Part shown: one piece after another, positions 11,633 through 22,973 of the stretch | How positions within the stretch are numbered: position 1 is the first letter of the stretch | Layout: the number at the start of each line of letters is the position of its first letter | DNA from: Nereocystis luetkeana | Lineage: Eukaryota > Sar > Phaeophyceae > Laminariales > Laminariaceae | DNA: 64,000 nt | Assembly: GCA_031213475.1 (NCBI GenBank) | Contig: JARUPZ010000011.1 | Coordinates: 1 to 64,000, forward strand | Direction: 5' to 3' | Notes under the pieces: generated by a model | What the model was told of the DNA's origin: nothing | The model's input: the letters and a program-made list of their open reading frames with translations, nothing else | The model's database searches: none | Position numbers and translations under genes: made by a program

Positions 11633-12697
11633 GGCAAAAACACGTACAACGAGTTTTGGACCAATGGCAGGACACGTGGAGTGCGTTTTCACTTGAGTTC
11701 AAGTATGTACCTGTTTTTATTCCCAAACGGACCACGTATACCTGTTTTTGGCCGCTGCCAAGCCGCTGCCCCGGTATTTATGTACAAGTTTGTACCAGCT
11801 TGAAACTCCGGCAAGAAATCATTGAGAAAGCAGCCTTTGCGAGCCTTTTATAAAATAGGAGAACATTTGCTGCGAGTCAACCGAGTCAAGATATCGTGAT
11901 TTATTATATATATACTCGACCCAGTAGCGCTGCCACTCACCGTTCGTGCTCCTTGGAACACTCGTGCTCTCTAGCCAATGCCGCGTCAAGCGTCGAACCA
12001 TCCCCGAAATCATGGCCGCAGCAGCAACCCACACGTCGTGTCCACCGCTTCCAGCGTCGCTGGAGCTCTTGCTGCAGTGACGCTGCAACCAACCCTGAGC
12101 AGTGAACGGCGCTGCTGTGCCTGCTTCCTCGGCATCGACGGTGCTCATGCTCTCGGCCGTGTCCATGATTTTTCTTCCCCAGAGTGTTCAGCTACAAGCA
12201 GAAACGCTGGGTGGTGTTGTATTGTCTAGAAGGCCTTGCGTACCCTCGGGAATGCGGGGACGATTCAATCTCATCCCCTGCTATTGGTGTATATAGGTTT
12301 TAGTATGGATTCGGATTATATAGGAAATAGTATGGTACTGCGCTTTATGGGTGGTCTGATTTCGTTTATATAGGATTTAGTGTGGTGTGCACCCCCCTAT
12401 ACGCCGAAGGGTGCCTAAATAAAAAACTTGACACCCCCCCCCCCTATATTTGGTTTCTTAAAAATAAATTTTGGAGTGTGGTGTCGTTTTTTTTTTTTTT
12501 CGTGCACCCCTGGGTGGGGTGCCAATTTGTAATTTAGCTGTATAAAGATGTATCGTCCCTTAACTTGAGTTTAACCTTCACGATCAACATACTGATACTT
12601 ATACTTGTTTGCTACACTTATAGGTGCGACTGGACTATTGCGACGACTCAAGCACTTTGCCACGACTATCGCGCAAGCTGCGGGTCGACTGCTTTGT
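11633..12697. other. Gene-free stretch
   Basis: Short overlapping frames only. Around 12290-12400 the phrase TATATAGG(A/T)TTTAGT recurs three times, and 12430-12520 has C- and T-homopolymers. I see no gene. Confidence 0.4.
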
Positions 12698-13064
12698 CTA
12701 TCCTACTTTCAAGCACGTGTTCTTCCGTACTTGCCTTGCAATGCCGCGAACAGTGCCGTCTACAAACCCCCAACAGTTGTCCAGGCGATATCCCCACGAG
12801 CGCAGGGCTCCGCGAAGTCCCCCACCCGAGGAATCAGTCTATCCATGTCAAGTTCGTGAAGTGTAACATGGAGTTGAAAGCCTCGCTGATGCATGATTCC
12901 GCGACGCCGAACAACATGCCCATGTCTGTCAGCCGATGTGGGAACGCCGAGCGATACAAGTGGATGTAGAACGCCTCACGCCCCGACACGACATAGTCGC
13001 AGTCGGCACGAATCACAACGGGAACACCCAGGCTACCCATCATCGTAGCGATCTGCGTTTTCAA
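12698..13064 (-). pseudogene. PIF/Harbinger-type transposase remnant
   Basis: Three minus-strand frames give consecutive pieces of one protein type. About 13064-12834 gives a segment with YRSAFPHRLTDMGMLFGV and SEAFNSML, matching the N-terminal region of Harbinger transposases (usually a PNRL..LE..FGR..S.IFN pattern). About 12850-12765 gives DRLIPRVGDFAEP in a second frame. About 12800-12698 gives LDNCWGFVDGTVRGIAR in a third frame, the hallmark GF(V/I)DGT block containing the first catalytic Asp. It then stops at a TAG (12698-12700). Frame changes and the missing later DDE blocks mark it as dead. The family assignment rests on motif order known from the family; no search was run. Confidence 0.65.
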
Positions 13065-13737
13065 ATGGACGTACCACGGCGAGATGTAAGGGTGTAGTAA
13101 AAAGGTTGTTGAGTGTTGCGAATACCTTATCCGTAAAGGAACAGTAGTATGCGTAGCCCGCTTTCATTTCATATCCTATGTTCCTCGTAGGTTAATGGAG
13201 ACGGCATGTACATCCTTTTGCGTCTCCGACTCTTCAATTTTTCAGATGTATGAGTATCTGCTGAGTTTGTGGGCTCTTCGTTTCGAGTGCGTGTATCAGC
13301 CACCGTGAGAGGTACACTACAGCAGATACACTATTTATTGCTGTCAAATGGAACACGATACGAGTAGGACTACTACCGTATACCCAAACTCGCGCCGTAG
13401 AGGCAACTACTGGGGTTGAAGTGAGAGGTGGGGATAAATACCGACAGTACCACGGCTCCCATCGTAACGGTTACCGTGTAGAAAACGCTTGTCTTGGCAT
13501 GCGTGGGAGGTACTACGTACCAAAATACAGCAGTACCTGATAGTTTATTACCTCAAATACTAGAGGTTGCTTGACGGCGAGTGGTCACCGCTGTTCCGTG
13601 GCTTGCCGTTGTTGATACCTACCTGGCACAGCAGTAATTCGATATAAGTCGTTGCGTCTGCTACAGCTGTTGCCCGCTGTTTTTTAAATCAAGAACTTGA
13701 ATACTCGTTTCAGGCGGAGTTATCGCCGGAGGGGTGT
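13065..13737. other. Gene-free spacer
   Basis: Unique-looking sequence without a credible frame, repeat or RNA gene that I can recognise. Confidence 0.4.
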
Positions 13738-14460
13738 GTACCAAGCGCACAACCCGCAGAATACCCGTACGTCGAAAGCCGTCGAAAAGCGAAACTACTT
13801 ATCAAGCGGCCTTTTTAACGAGGAGTGTTTTTTTGTTTTTTTCAGTATTTTCCCGACATTTCGGTATTTTCCAATAGGAAAACACCGATAAATATCGGTA
13901 TTTATTTCGTGAAAATACTGAAATACACAAAAAAACAGCGACCCTCTACGTCAATCTTAACGAGGAGTGTTTTTCAGTTTATTTTCAGTTTTTTCCAGAA
14001 TTTTCGGTATTTTCCTATATAAAAAAAAGCCGACACATACCGAAATTTCGTGAATATACCGAAATAAACCTCAAAAACAGACCTCGTTCAACCGTACCAA
14101 GCGCACAACCCACAGCTAACCCGTACGTCGAAATCCGTCGAAAAGCGAAACTACTTATCAAGGGGCCTTTTTAACGAGGGGTGTTTCTTATTTTTTACCT
14201 GGTACAGTATTTTCTCGAAAGTTCGGTATCTTTTTAGAGGAAAAAACCGATAAATATCGAAATCTCGTGAAAATACTGAAATAAACAACAAAAAACAGTC
14301 CTCCTTAAAATCGACCCTCCACGTCAATCTTAACGAGGAGTGTGTTGCAGTTTTTTTCAGTTTTTTCCAGAAATTTCGGTATTTTCGTATTATAGGATAA
14401 AACCGACAAATACCGAAATTTCGTGAAAATACTGCAATAAGACCTCGTTCAACCGAAAGC
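13738..14460. repeat. Nested palindromic tandem repeat (MITE-like)
   Basis: Two ~358-bp units start with ACCAAGCGCACAACCC (13739 and 14097). Each contains two ~145-155-bp subunits that begin AACGAGG(A/G)GTGTTT (about 13818, 13960, 14173, 14332). Each subunit folds back on itself: a left arm like TTTCAGT..TTTCGGTATTTTC and a right arm like CGAAATTTCGTGAAAATACTG. The structure fits foldback MITEs amplified in tandem. Confidence 0.75.
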
Positions 14461-14889
14461 AACAGCAACAACATCACCCAAGCACCACCACTCCATCAAG
14501 TACATATCATTACTTGAAAACACTCCGAACCCAAGGCGAGGTGTACTCTTTGGATAACTATGAGACGACGCCTCCAAATCGGTACAGCGGCAAAAAGCGG
14601 TAGAGGGTTGAGGCGAGCTCCTATACTCGAAAGGGGATCTACCCGTACAGAGTACAGATTCTGATCTGATGCAAGACAACATGATATGGGCTTGTACAGC
14701 AGTAGTGCAAACAAAACTCGTACACACTGCAGTAATCTTTGTGTTTCGCGTAAAGTGTTGCAAATACTCGTACCGGTTCCCGGGTGAAGCAAACTAACTT
14801 CTTGCAGTCCTGGTAGCTGAAGCGTCTCGACATGTCCCTCCTAACAATCCGTGAGGGTGTATTGTCAATCCCTAACCGGCCTACTCTTT
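14461..14889. other. Gene-free spacer
   Basis: Overlapping frames on the minus strand are short and Cys/Leu-rich with no domain. Nothing recognised. Confidence 0.35.
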
Positions 14890-15630
14890 TCTGATTGATA
14901 AGCCGTACTGAGAGAGCCGTGCGGCGTGGTTGGATGACGAACCTGCTCTGCTCGTTTCGTATTATTATTGTCTGACGCCAAGGGGTTGGGCATACTTGAC
15001 GAACGCAGGGCGGATACGGCAGTCTGGGTAGCAAGGTACCAGGCGGATTAGCAGGGAGAACCTGGCCATACTACTCGTACCACAAACTGTTGCCGCCACC
15101 TTGAAGGTGCTTTGGGCTTTGGTCTGCCTGTTGTTTCCTTTTTGGTATTTTTCCTTGTTACTTTTTTCCTTGGTTCTTTGTCTTACTCTGTTTACAAGCA
15201 GTGGTGTTTTTTCTTATTATTTTTTCTTCCTTTTTTTCCAGCTCGTTTTTTTTTTAGGGTTGGCCACCTCGCCTGCGGGGGGGGGGCACGACAGATTGTT
15301 TCTCCTAGATTTTGTTTTCATGTTTCTTCTTTTTCCCTTTCGATTTGTCTGCTACCTTGTTTTTGTTTTCTCTTTGATTGTTTCTTTTCGTTACACTATT
15401 TCATAGATTGCGTATGTCGTGCCTGTCGTATCTAGTATGATGACATACATGGCTTTGCATTGCCCACTGCAGTGCATACTGCACACGTGGCAACGTAGTA
15501 TCTCTGTGGCGTAGCTTTGTGACCACAGAACTTGTATCTCTTCTAGGATTGAAGAATCGGCACGGACACTGGTTGTGCTAGATGTCGACGGGTAGAAAGA
15601 ACGGTTTAATGTGAAGAGCACACACACACC
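14890..15630 (+). repeat. Repeat A, long copy (~740 bp)
   Basis: Closely matches 34721-35474 over its full length. Order: a head with TCTGATTGATAAGCCGTACT; a decayed coding block that reads LDERRADTAVWVARYQAD then EPGHTTRTT; a T-rich middle with GGCCACCTCGCCTGCGGGG; and the repeat A core (15505-15630) ending in ACACACAC. The 14940-15085 block is the same peptide remnant seen at 23629 and 34800 and, in decayed form, on the minus strand at 46700-46800 and 49740-49830, so the family once carried or captured an ORF. Confidence 0.85.
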
Positions 15631-16002
15631 GTGTGCAGCAGTCCTAAGTTCGCCACGCTCCACATATATATACGTGCGCAAAGGACAATCACCCCGCAGA
15701 TCGAGCCAAGCCAATGCTAGTTTGTTTCTTGCGCTTGACCCTCGCGCTGATTATCAGACGAGAGATCTTGCGGTACCGGTTGGGCGGGTGCGCTGACTGC
15801 ACGCACCTTCTGGCTCTGGTTCTTGTACCGTGGTGGGGACCCTAAGCTGTGTAGAATTATCTGTAGGTGGTGTGTGTTACTTGTGATCGAGTGGTGGTGG
15901 TCACCCTTTTCTGCGGCGGAATACGGCAAAACTGCCCAGCTGCGGTAGGATTCACCTACCAATCAGTTTAAAGCAGTCGGCTTGTGTCATCTCTTCGTAC
16001 AT
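15631..16002. other. Spacer, nothing recognised
   Basis: Between repeat A and the SINE. Short frames only. Confidence 0.35.
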
Positions 16003-16342
16003 TCGCCCCAGTGGTTCAAGTGCTTAACCTCGAATTCTACTTGTGTTTGAGTCCTGGGTTCGAGCCCCAGGTGGGTCGGACATTTGACTTTATTTGCAAA
16101 AATAAAAATAAAAACGATTCAATTTTTGAGAGCGCCTTGCAGCGTGGGTAGGCACAATTCGATGCGAGTCGACGAGGGAAGAAAAGGCTGAAAGCTTCTC
16201 GCGAAAAAAATGAAGGCACGTATCGTAGCGGGAAGGGTGTAGACGAGCCTACTATGTGACCCCGGATCTGTGATAGGAGTTGGAAGGAGAGAGAGAAGAA
16301 GATGTGCGAAGATAATAAATGAGATGAAAACAAAAAAACAAT
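16003..16342 (+). mobile_element. tRNA-derived SINE, copy 1
   Basis: About 340 bp. The head (16003-16080) is tRNA-like, with an A-box-like TGGTTCAAGTG and a B-box-like GGTTCGAGCCCC, the two internal parts of an RNA polymerase III promoter. The body contains GCGTGGGTAGGCACAATTCG, GAGTCGACGAGGGAAGAAAA and CCGGATCTGTGAT. The tail is AAATGAGATGAAAACAAAAA. Three more full copies on the minus strand (36211, 37021, 39810) and a 3'-end fragment (24531) define the family. It carries no coding sequence and would depend on a LINE for movement. Confidence 0.88.
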
Positions 16343-16372
16343 ACTTCGTAACTCGTAACCTTGAGCAGTGTT

Positions 16373-16376
16373 CCGA
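16373..16376 (+). other. Target-site duplication CCGA (left)
   Basis: CCGA directly before the left LTR; the same four bases follow the right LTR at 23537-23540. Confidence 0.75.
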
Positions 16377-16939
16377 TGTTGCAGCGCTACGGGCTTCAGG
16401 AGTCGCCCAGGTGGGCGACAGGGTATTCTGTGATGTACGTTGACTGACCTGACCAGTGACGCACGGAGGGTGCATCGTGTAAGGCAGCGATAAAGCCGTA
16501 GGATGGCTCGCTGTCATATCGATGTAGGTATACAATGGAGTGTCCCTGGCGGGGGGGGCCATGGTCTGGGTCATGGAAACCCCGTATCGGATGTAATGGT
16601 CGATACGGGTGCTCTCTGGCCCTACCTGGGGTTAGTCAATCCCACCAAAGAACGAAAGAAACAAGTCAAACCATATCCTGTTCACACACCGTGCATGAGT
16701 CTTGCCCACCACGTTCATGATTATCGCCTATCACGTGCCTGTCTGTTAATCACACGTCGCACCTGCTGAGCAATACAAACACTCAACTCGCGTGGCGTCT
16801 GGCCACCCCGTGGCCAGAGAGGATTTAGGAGCGAGGTACGGAGGAAATCCCCATGAGGACTCTCTCAACGAACGACAACAGCTAGCTATCGAGGTGAGAC
16901 CGAGCCGATAGCGGCACACAGGAGGAGGCAGCTGTAACA
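16377..16939 (+). repeat. Left LTR
   Basis: 563 bp; differs from the right LTR at two bases near 16550, one in AGCT(A/G)GCTA near 16884, and one in the terminal CTG(T/A)AACA. The 88-codon frame inside it occurs in both LTRs and is taken as non-coding. Confidence 0.85.
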
Positions 16940-17039
16940 TGATGAACCCAGGCCGATGACAGAGAGAGGGGGAGATTGGAGCGCAAGGTCATGAGCTCTG
17001 GCGGGGACACGAGAGATCGGTACCCAGGGAATTTGTTTG

Positions 17040-17250
17040 GCCCCGAGCACCTGGGCCCGAGTTTTCTCCCGGGCGGAACGAGGGCCCGAATAACTGGGCC
17101 CGAGAGTCCTCCTGGGCGGAATTAGGCCCAAACATCGGGGCCCGAGTTTTCCCTGGGTGGGATCAGTGTCTCTGCCCGAGATTTTCCGGGATGGAATCTG
17201 ATGGGTGGCCAAGTATCGAGCCCCGAGTTCTGTCCGGGATGATGGAGTCT
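17040..17250 (+). repeat. ~45-bp tandem repeat inside the LTR element
   Basis: Four to five imperfect copies of a unit built on GGCCCGAGTTTTC..CCGGGCGGAA. Basic minus-strand frames here derive from the repeat. Confidence 0.7.
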
Positions 17251-19699
17251 AATGGGTACCAGCGGCGAGGGATACACGTAGAAACTACGATAGAGTACAT
17301 ATATTCGGGTAGCACTACTGCTGTTTATAGCAGTGACCATGCATAACGTATCAGGAAACAGTAGTCACGGCAGGTAGCCACCATCGCATACTTGCGATAA
17401 GGCAGCACCAAAAAAGAGAAGGCCACAAATCTCTCCGTCCTGACCCTCGATTTGTTTTTTGTTCCCGCGCACGCCTTGATGATTGTTTGCGGCCGGCCTT
17501 CGCCTCAGGTGTAACTAACTCTCGTTTTTTTGCGGCCGTTCTCCGCCTCAGGCGTAACTCTCGTTTTTTTTTGTTTTCGGCCCCGCACATCTCGTCTGTG
17601 TTTTTTGGTGCGGCCGGTTTTTTTTCTTGCTGTGCGGTACTCCTCGAGGAAAAAAATGGGGGGGGTCGGCTGTATTCATGTAGACTACCATGGCAATACG
17701 TATGCGTACGACTCTAATAATCAGCCCAACCTGAGCGACAGCAGTATTTTCGTGGTCACATGTCACATGTAACTGCTGTTTGTTGAAGTATACCTCGCTG
17801 CTGGTATCGAAACAGGGAGTACTTTTGAATATCGTTGCGGGAGGAGCGCTTTCCGTAGATGGTTCTAAGTTTGAAGTTGTACGCAGGAACCGATAACCTA
17901 CCATGCCCCGAGCACTGAGTAATAGCTGCCTGGAGCAAAGGCGCCTCAACTTGAAAATTACACAGAAAAGCCGTATCCCCGTCTACAATACCATCAGTAG
18001 TCTATACACTACCTGGTACGCAGTTTCACACGATGCTCAAAAAGATGAGAAGATGGTATACCAGGGTATATTATACGACGAGTTGCATTACCGTGCGTAC
18101 ACGACTAAGAATATGAATATTAACGATAGTACATGTAATGTGGAAAAAAGATAGGAAACCATATTCCTACTGCTACTGCTCTACTCTGTACCTGCAGTTT
18201 TTTATTTATTTTTTCTACCCCGAACAGGGTGAGCTCTTGATACACGGTTAAGCATACAGGGGGGGTGGCTCGCAGTATGTATGCTTTTAACAACATCAAT
18301 AAAGGGCGTTTATGGGCTGATGTATAATACTACACACTCCCGGAAACCTGTACCAGGTACCTGGTAGGCCGTATGGCATAATCCTTAGGGACCATTTCGT
18401 ACATCTCTCTTCCCATCTTTTGGAGTCATGATAACGCGTTGAAAAGCGACATATCAGGATGTACGACACACACCGTATGCACACGAGTACCATGTATCTG
18501 GGATTCATACGGGGCATACTACGGTGAGGAAGCTGGGTAGAAATTACGAGTTTAGTCGAAGGCCACATATCATACGTGGAGGATGTATCCACAGTATAAT
18601 ATACAGTATTCATACCACTATCAAAATAACCGTTCATGGGACTGAAGGTCGCACGGCAAAAGCTCTCTAGATCCTTGGGTCCATCGCTCCTCTTGCTTTC
18701 ACAAGCGTGGAGATGTTTAACTTTGGCCCCACACATCCCTACACACGTACGGGATGAGTGTCCCCTACTACCGGAGCAAAGTAATGTTGTTGGGAAGCCG
18801 TGCAGCTGTGCAGTGTACGGCATGTTACTATTCGGGGGTAGATGAAAGCTATGTTGAAACAACTGAGGGCACACAACGAAAGTCATAGCGGGTTGTTATG
18901 GTCTCCAAGTACCCGATACGCTGGAATTCCACTTGTTTCACCCGTTCGGGTCTTCTCACCCGGTACGTTGGCATTTCACTGGCTTTCCCTGGTCTTTTGA
19001 CCCGGTACGTGGCCATAGGAAACAACCATCCTCATTAGCTTTCGCGCACATAATTAGTCCGTCAATTATAAGAAAAAAGAACGGACAACCCAGGCGATGG
19101 GAATGTTTGCAAAACTGTGATATGAGGGGTGATCGTGTTCTTTCTATAATCCCACGTTCCATCTTGCATACTATGTTATGGGATACTCGTTATATGCATA
19201 TATCCACATGTTTTCGGTGTTGCCTGCCTTGTAGGACAGTGATTCGTGTGATATACTGTTATGTATTCACGCTGCCGATGGTGCTCTGCCTGTTGTTTCG
19301 TAAGGCTTTGAAGATACTTGTCTGGTCAATGCATGCAGGCATACTCGTTGCTCGTGCTCCGTTTGCCTGTTGCTCGTGCTCGTATGTTCGCTCGTTTTTC
19401 ATGATCGCACACACATGCATGTTCGTTAATAAATGTCTGCATGCGATTGACCACATAATGTCTTCAAAACCAAATACAACCGACAGGTGTCGATACAAGC
19501 CATAGGTGCCGTACGTACTATTAATAATACACGCATGCTCTCGTGGACCGTTTGCTCGGTTAAGTGATAACGGAAACTAACAATGTCGAGCCTTACGCTG
19601 TTTGGGCGTACATAACCACCCTTTAGAACGATGAACCCCTGGACAACAACGTGCATTGTCGGCTGGCAAACATGGAACTTTCGAGAAATCCACGTATAT
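17251..19699. other. LTR-element interior, no recognised gene
   Basis: Includes a short duplicated GCCTCAGG(T/C)GTAACT..CTCG block at 17500-17575. A 196-codon minus-strand frame (18296-18886) has a Cys/Ser/Tyr-rich, patternless composition and I could not link it to Gag, protease or any family. Another 190-codon plus-strand frame (18933-19505) is likewise unremarkable. Confidence 0.35.
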
Positions 19700-19714
19700 T
19701 GTGATGACTGTGGT

Positions 19715-19830
19715 GTAGTTTGTGACCACAGGAAAAATCTCTCTCTAGGATCAAATAAAGGGCACGGACACTGGTTGTGCTGGATGTCGACGGGTAGAAA
19801 TAATGGTTTAAGGCGAAGAACACATACACA
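19715..19830 (+). repeat. Repeat A core, copy 3 (nested in the LTR element)
   Basis: TTTGTGACCACAGGAAAAAT, CTCTCTAGGAT, GGGCACGGACACTGG and TGTCGACGGGTAGAAA, in plus orientation. The core alone is present, without the long T-rich head. Confidence 0.8.
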
Positions 19831-20480
19831 ATACGTGCAGAGTACGAGTCGAACACGTACGGCCGCATTACCTTATTCATCCCCACTGCTGTAAAGTATG
19901 TATATTATCTTCATTCAGCATACGGAGCTGGTATCACATCACACTGGATACGGCAGGCACGACGCACGCATTCCGTCCAAGAACAGAGAGAGATAGCAGT
20001 GCGACACCAACGAATAAATAAAACCTATTAACCTAGTGGCACCGGGCATATTAGTACTGGTAGTTACAAACCACCCGGCACTAGATTATCGACTACCAGG
20101 ATGTCGACAAAGCAGTTTGTGTCACAGAATCGGGGATCACACACATAAAAAGTTGCAATCCCGTGATCCCAGCGCCCGAATACTGGGGGATGCGTGAACA
20201 GTTACTTGATAGTATCATGCACGAATATTTGAAAACCGTGAAAACAGGCGTTTGTTTTACATTCGTGCTGAAAGGACCTCGGAGCGCTGGCCTCTATCCG
20301 GAGCGCTTTGCCTGTAGCAAGGGTGTCTGCTCTTCAAGTACAAATACATGCATCCTAAGCAGCGGATACGAGATACGCAATGCAAATCAAACTGAGGAGA
20401 GAAAACCTGGTAGTTTCCGATAGGAAAACAAAGCCCCTCCCTAGCGCGCATACACACACGCCGTCTTAGTCGCTGACGCA

Positions 20481-20846
20481 GTGAACGGAGAATCAAACGA
20501 GCTTGACTTTGTTCAAGTATCTGACATGGTTCCCAATGACGATTGGGCATCTTCACCGTTTGAGTACTACACTGCTGTACATGTACATAAGGTTGACCCT
20601 AATTTTCAAGTGCTTCGTCCCCGCATGGGGAGGGCAGTTCTATATAGGCGAGGCCACATATGCCCACTGCCCAAACTAAAGGTTGCCTTCATTTGCGAAC
20701 GCGATCGTGAAGTGGTTGGGCGTACCACGCACCTGTTGTGTCGTCCGTCTCAAGCATCGAGCGATCCGCCTGATCGGAGAAGAACGGTTGTAGCAATTCT
20801 AGATTGCATGACTAATGCTGGAAAACATGATGTAGGCATGGTGTAA
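20481..20846 (+). CDS. Uncharacterised frame in the LTR element
   Basis: 121 codons with balanced, globular-looking composition (acidic start, then PFEYYTAVHVHKVDPNF, a basic middle, and TVVAILDCMTNAGKHDV at the end). No usable ATG at the start of the frame, no zinc knuckle, no DTG protease motif. It could be an exon, a Gag remnant or chance. I do not recognise it. Confidence 0.2.
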   Translation: MNGESNELDFVQVSDMVPNDDWASSPFEYYTAVHVHKVDPNFQVLRPRMGRAVLYRRGHICPLPKLKVAFICERDREVVGRTTHLLCRPSQASSDPPDRRRTVVAILDCMTNAGKHDVGMV

Positions 20847-21111
20847 CCGAGCAGGATACCTTCCTATTTGACTCTCCAAGATTAGTGGCCCAGTGTTGGA
20901 AACACGAAGCGAAAGGTGGGATTGGGATGCCAATAAGCAGTAGGTAGTTTCCGTGCTGGGGGGGTGTTTGTCACCACCTTTCTACAACTACTTTCACGAA
21001 AACCGTTATACAAGGGGTACGATCTTGAAGTGGTGGTGGATGAATGACGTTTGAGGACTCATGAATTAGTTTCAGAACGAAAGGGTCTCACCAGTGGACA
21101 CTGTTCGGGCT

Positions 21112-21925
21112 GGGGGGGTGGCGTGAAGGTGGCATGAACGTCAGTGCCTTCAAACGGCTTACTTACGCGGAGTCACGTCAGTACTGGGGGGGGGTGGCGT
21201 GAAGGTGGCGTGAACGTCACTGCCTTCAAACGACTTACTTACTCGGAGTCATGTCAGTACCTTCAAACGTGGCGTGCACGTCAGTACCTTCAAACGACTT
21301 ACTTACTCGGAGGCACGTCAGTACCTTCAAACGACTTACTTACTCGGAGTCATGTCAGTACCTTCAAACGTGGCGTGAACGGCAGTGCCTTCAAACGGCT
21401 TACTTGCGCGGAGTCACGTCAGTACTTGGGGGGGTGGCGTGAAGGTGGCGTGAACGTCAGTGCCTTGAAACGACTTACTTACTCGGAGCCATGTCAGTAC
21501 CTTCAAACGCGGCGTGCACGTCAGTACCTTCAAACGACTTACTTACTCGGAGTCACGTCAGTACCTTCAAACGTGGCGTGAACGTCCGTGCCTTCAAACG
21601 ACTTACTTACTTGGAGGCACGTCAGTGCCTGCAAACGACTTACTTACTCGGAGTCATGTCAGTACCTTCAAACGTGGCGTGAACGGCAGTGCCTTCAAAC
21701 GGCTTACTTACTCGGAGTCATGTCAGTACCTTCAAACGTGGCGTGAACGTCAGTGCCTTCCGACGACTTACTTACTCGGAGTCACGTCAGTACCTTCTAA
21801 CGTGGCGTGAACGTCAGGGCCCTCAACCGATCTGCTTACTCGGAGTCACGTCAGGACTTGAGGGGGTGGCGTGAACGTCTGAACCTTCAAACGACTTACT
21901 TTCTTGGAGTCAAACGTCAGTATCT
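21112..21925 (+). repeat. Minisatellite of two alternating short units
   Basis: About 800 bp of CAGT(A/G)CCTTCAAACG followed by either ACTTACTTACTCGGAGTCA (long unit, ~37 bp) or TGGCGTGAACGT (short unit, ~27 bp), roughly a dozen pairs, with G-run variants near 21115, 21186, 21427 and 21860. The THVSTFKR-type peptide frames are read-through of the array. Confidence 0.92.
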
Positions 21926-21990
21926 TCAAAAGACCACACTAGGGGTGCACCAAACGTTCCCGAGCGAAGTTTCACACAGAGCTTGCAAAG

Positions 21991-22221
21991 ATGAGTTTCG
22001 ACGAAATCCTCGATTGCACAGCTGGTGTTGGGGTATTGGCAGCCAAACTCAAGATCTTCCATGAGCGGCCGAACCACATGAGGCTCGAATTCGTCCAATT
22101 TCGTGGCGGAGAGGCAGCAGATGTTCTGGAGGCTGAGAGGGATACTCAAGAGACGGCAGGGGAAAAAGAGCCCCAGAAGAGCGCGGGACGACGCGGCAAC
22201 TCAGAGGAGTTCCTCGGGTGA
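21991..22221 (+). CDS. Possible 5' exon, unknown product
   Basis: Starts at an ATG and reads MSFDEILDCTAGVGVLAAK, then a charged Glu/Lys-rich end. The frame passes a candidate GTGAGC donor near 22218 just before its stop. It lies 3' of the minisatellite and 5' of an Arg/Ser- and CAG-rich block. No family recognised; it may be part of whatever the element carries. Confidence 0.25.
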   Translation: MSFDEILDCTAGVGVLAAKLKIFHERPNHMRLEFVQFRGGEAADVLEAERDTQETAGEKEPQKSAGRRGNSEEFLG

Positions 22222-22468
22222 GCAGACGCTGGGGGTTAACAGGGTCTTGATCAAGGAGGCGGCCAGCAAACGCGGAAGGGAAGGCATCCACGCGAATCGG
22301 GCGCACGAGCATTGGACCGGGGGGTAGCGAATCACTTCCGTCGAGCAGCCCGGTCTGAGCTATCAAGCGTCTATGAGAGGACGCCGGATCAGGGGTCGGG
22401 TAGGTTTGTGTGTACCCCGTTACATAAGTGGCAAAGGATGCTAAAGCATCGTACCATTTTCAAGTTAG

Positions 22469-22961
22469 ATGCACGGAGCCGCAGTCGCAGTCGTGACCGC
22501 CGTAGCAGCCACCACCGCCGTAGCAGGAGTGCCACGCAGGAGCGCAACCGCAGTAGCAGCAACCGAGCACGGCAACGGGAACCGGCAGGACGGGGGGGCA
22601 ATCAGGTCCACCACCTCCGCCGCCGCGGATGGAGAGCAAACAGCCGGCCCAGCAGGAGAAGGAGGAAGAGGTGGAACAGCATCAGGCGCAGCAACTGTGT
22701 CATCAGCAGCAGCAGCAGCAGCAACTGCAGCCGCCGCAGAAGCCGAAACAGCAGCAGCGACCGTCAGAAGGAAAAGCGGAAGGCGTAGGAGCCGCGTCAC
22801 GAGCATCGGGGATGTCCGTACGTGGCCGAAGCTCGTTAATCGTCGAATGGATAAGGAAGGACGCGGCAGCCGGTTCGTCGGGGATATGGAGGAGGAGTTG
22901 CCCACGCTGTTACCGGGTAGTGGCCGGGATACCCGCTGTGCACCGACGATAGTTATGCGTC
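22469..22961 (+). other. CAG/GCA-rich block
   Basis: Triplet-biased sequence giving Ala-rich, Gln-rich or Arg/Ser-rich peptides depending on frame, including six CAG in a row near 22705. All three plus-strand frames and one minus-strand frame are long, which is what such composition produces by itself, so I do not choose one. Confidence 0.4.
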
Positions 22962-22973
22962 GGGCAGGGGGGG
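22962..22973 (+). other. Polypurine tract
   Basis: GGGCAGGGGGGG abuts the right LTR; position and near-pure purine content fit the plus-strand priming site of an LTR element (one C within it). Confidence 0.65.

Noticed and set aside
15101-15406. Phe/Leu-rich frames that look like a membrane protein (also 34988-35245, 40628-40945)
   Set aside because: They are translations of the T-rich middle of repeat A and recur in each copy.
16003-16080. Functional tRNA gene
   Set aside because: The same head recurs with a long shared body in four copies, so it is a SINE; the cloverleaf is poor.
16503-16769. 88-codon frame present twice (also 23100-23366)
   Set aside because: It lies wholly inside the LTRs and is duplicated with them; no domain.
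21144-21810. Frames encoding THVSTFKR-type peptides
   Set aside because: Pure translation of the minisatellite; the frame changes whenever a unit varies.
21112-21925. Regular repeats with spacers resembling a CRISPR array
   Set aside because: The units adjoin without unique spacers, and the window is eukaryotic.
22465-22905. Ala-rich 146-codon minus-strand protein
   Set aside because: GCN/CAG triplet composition opens all frames; no reason to prefer it.
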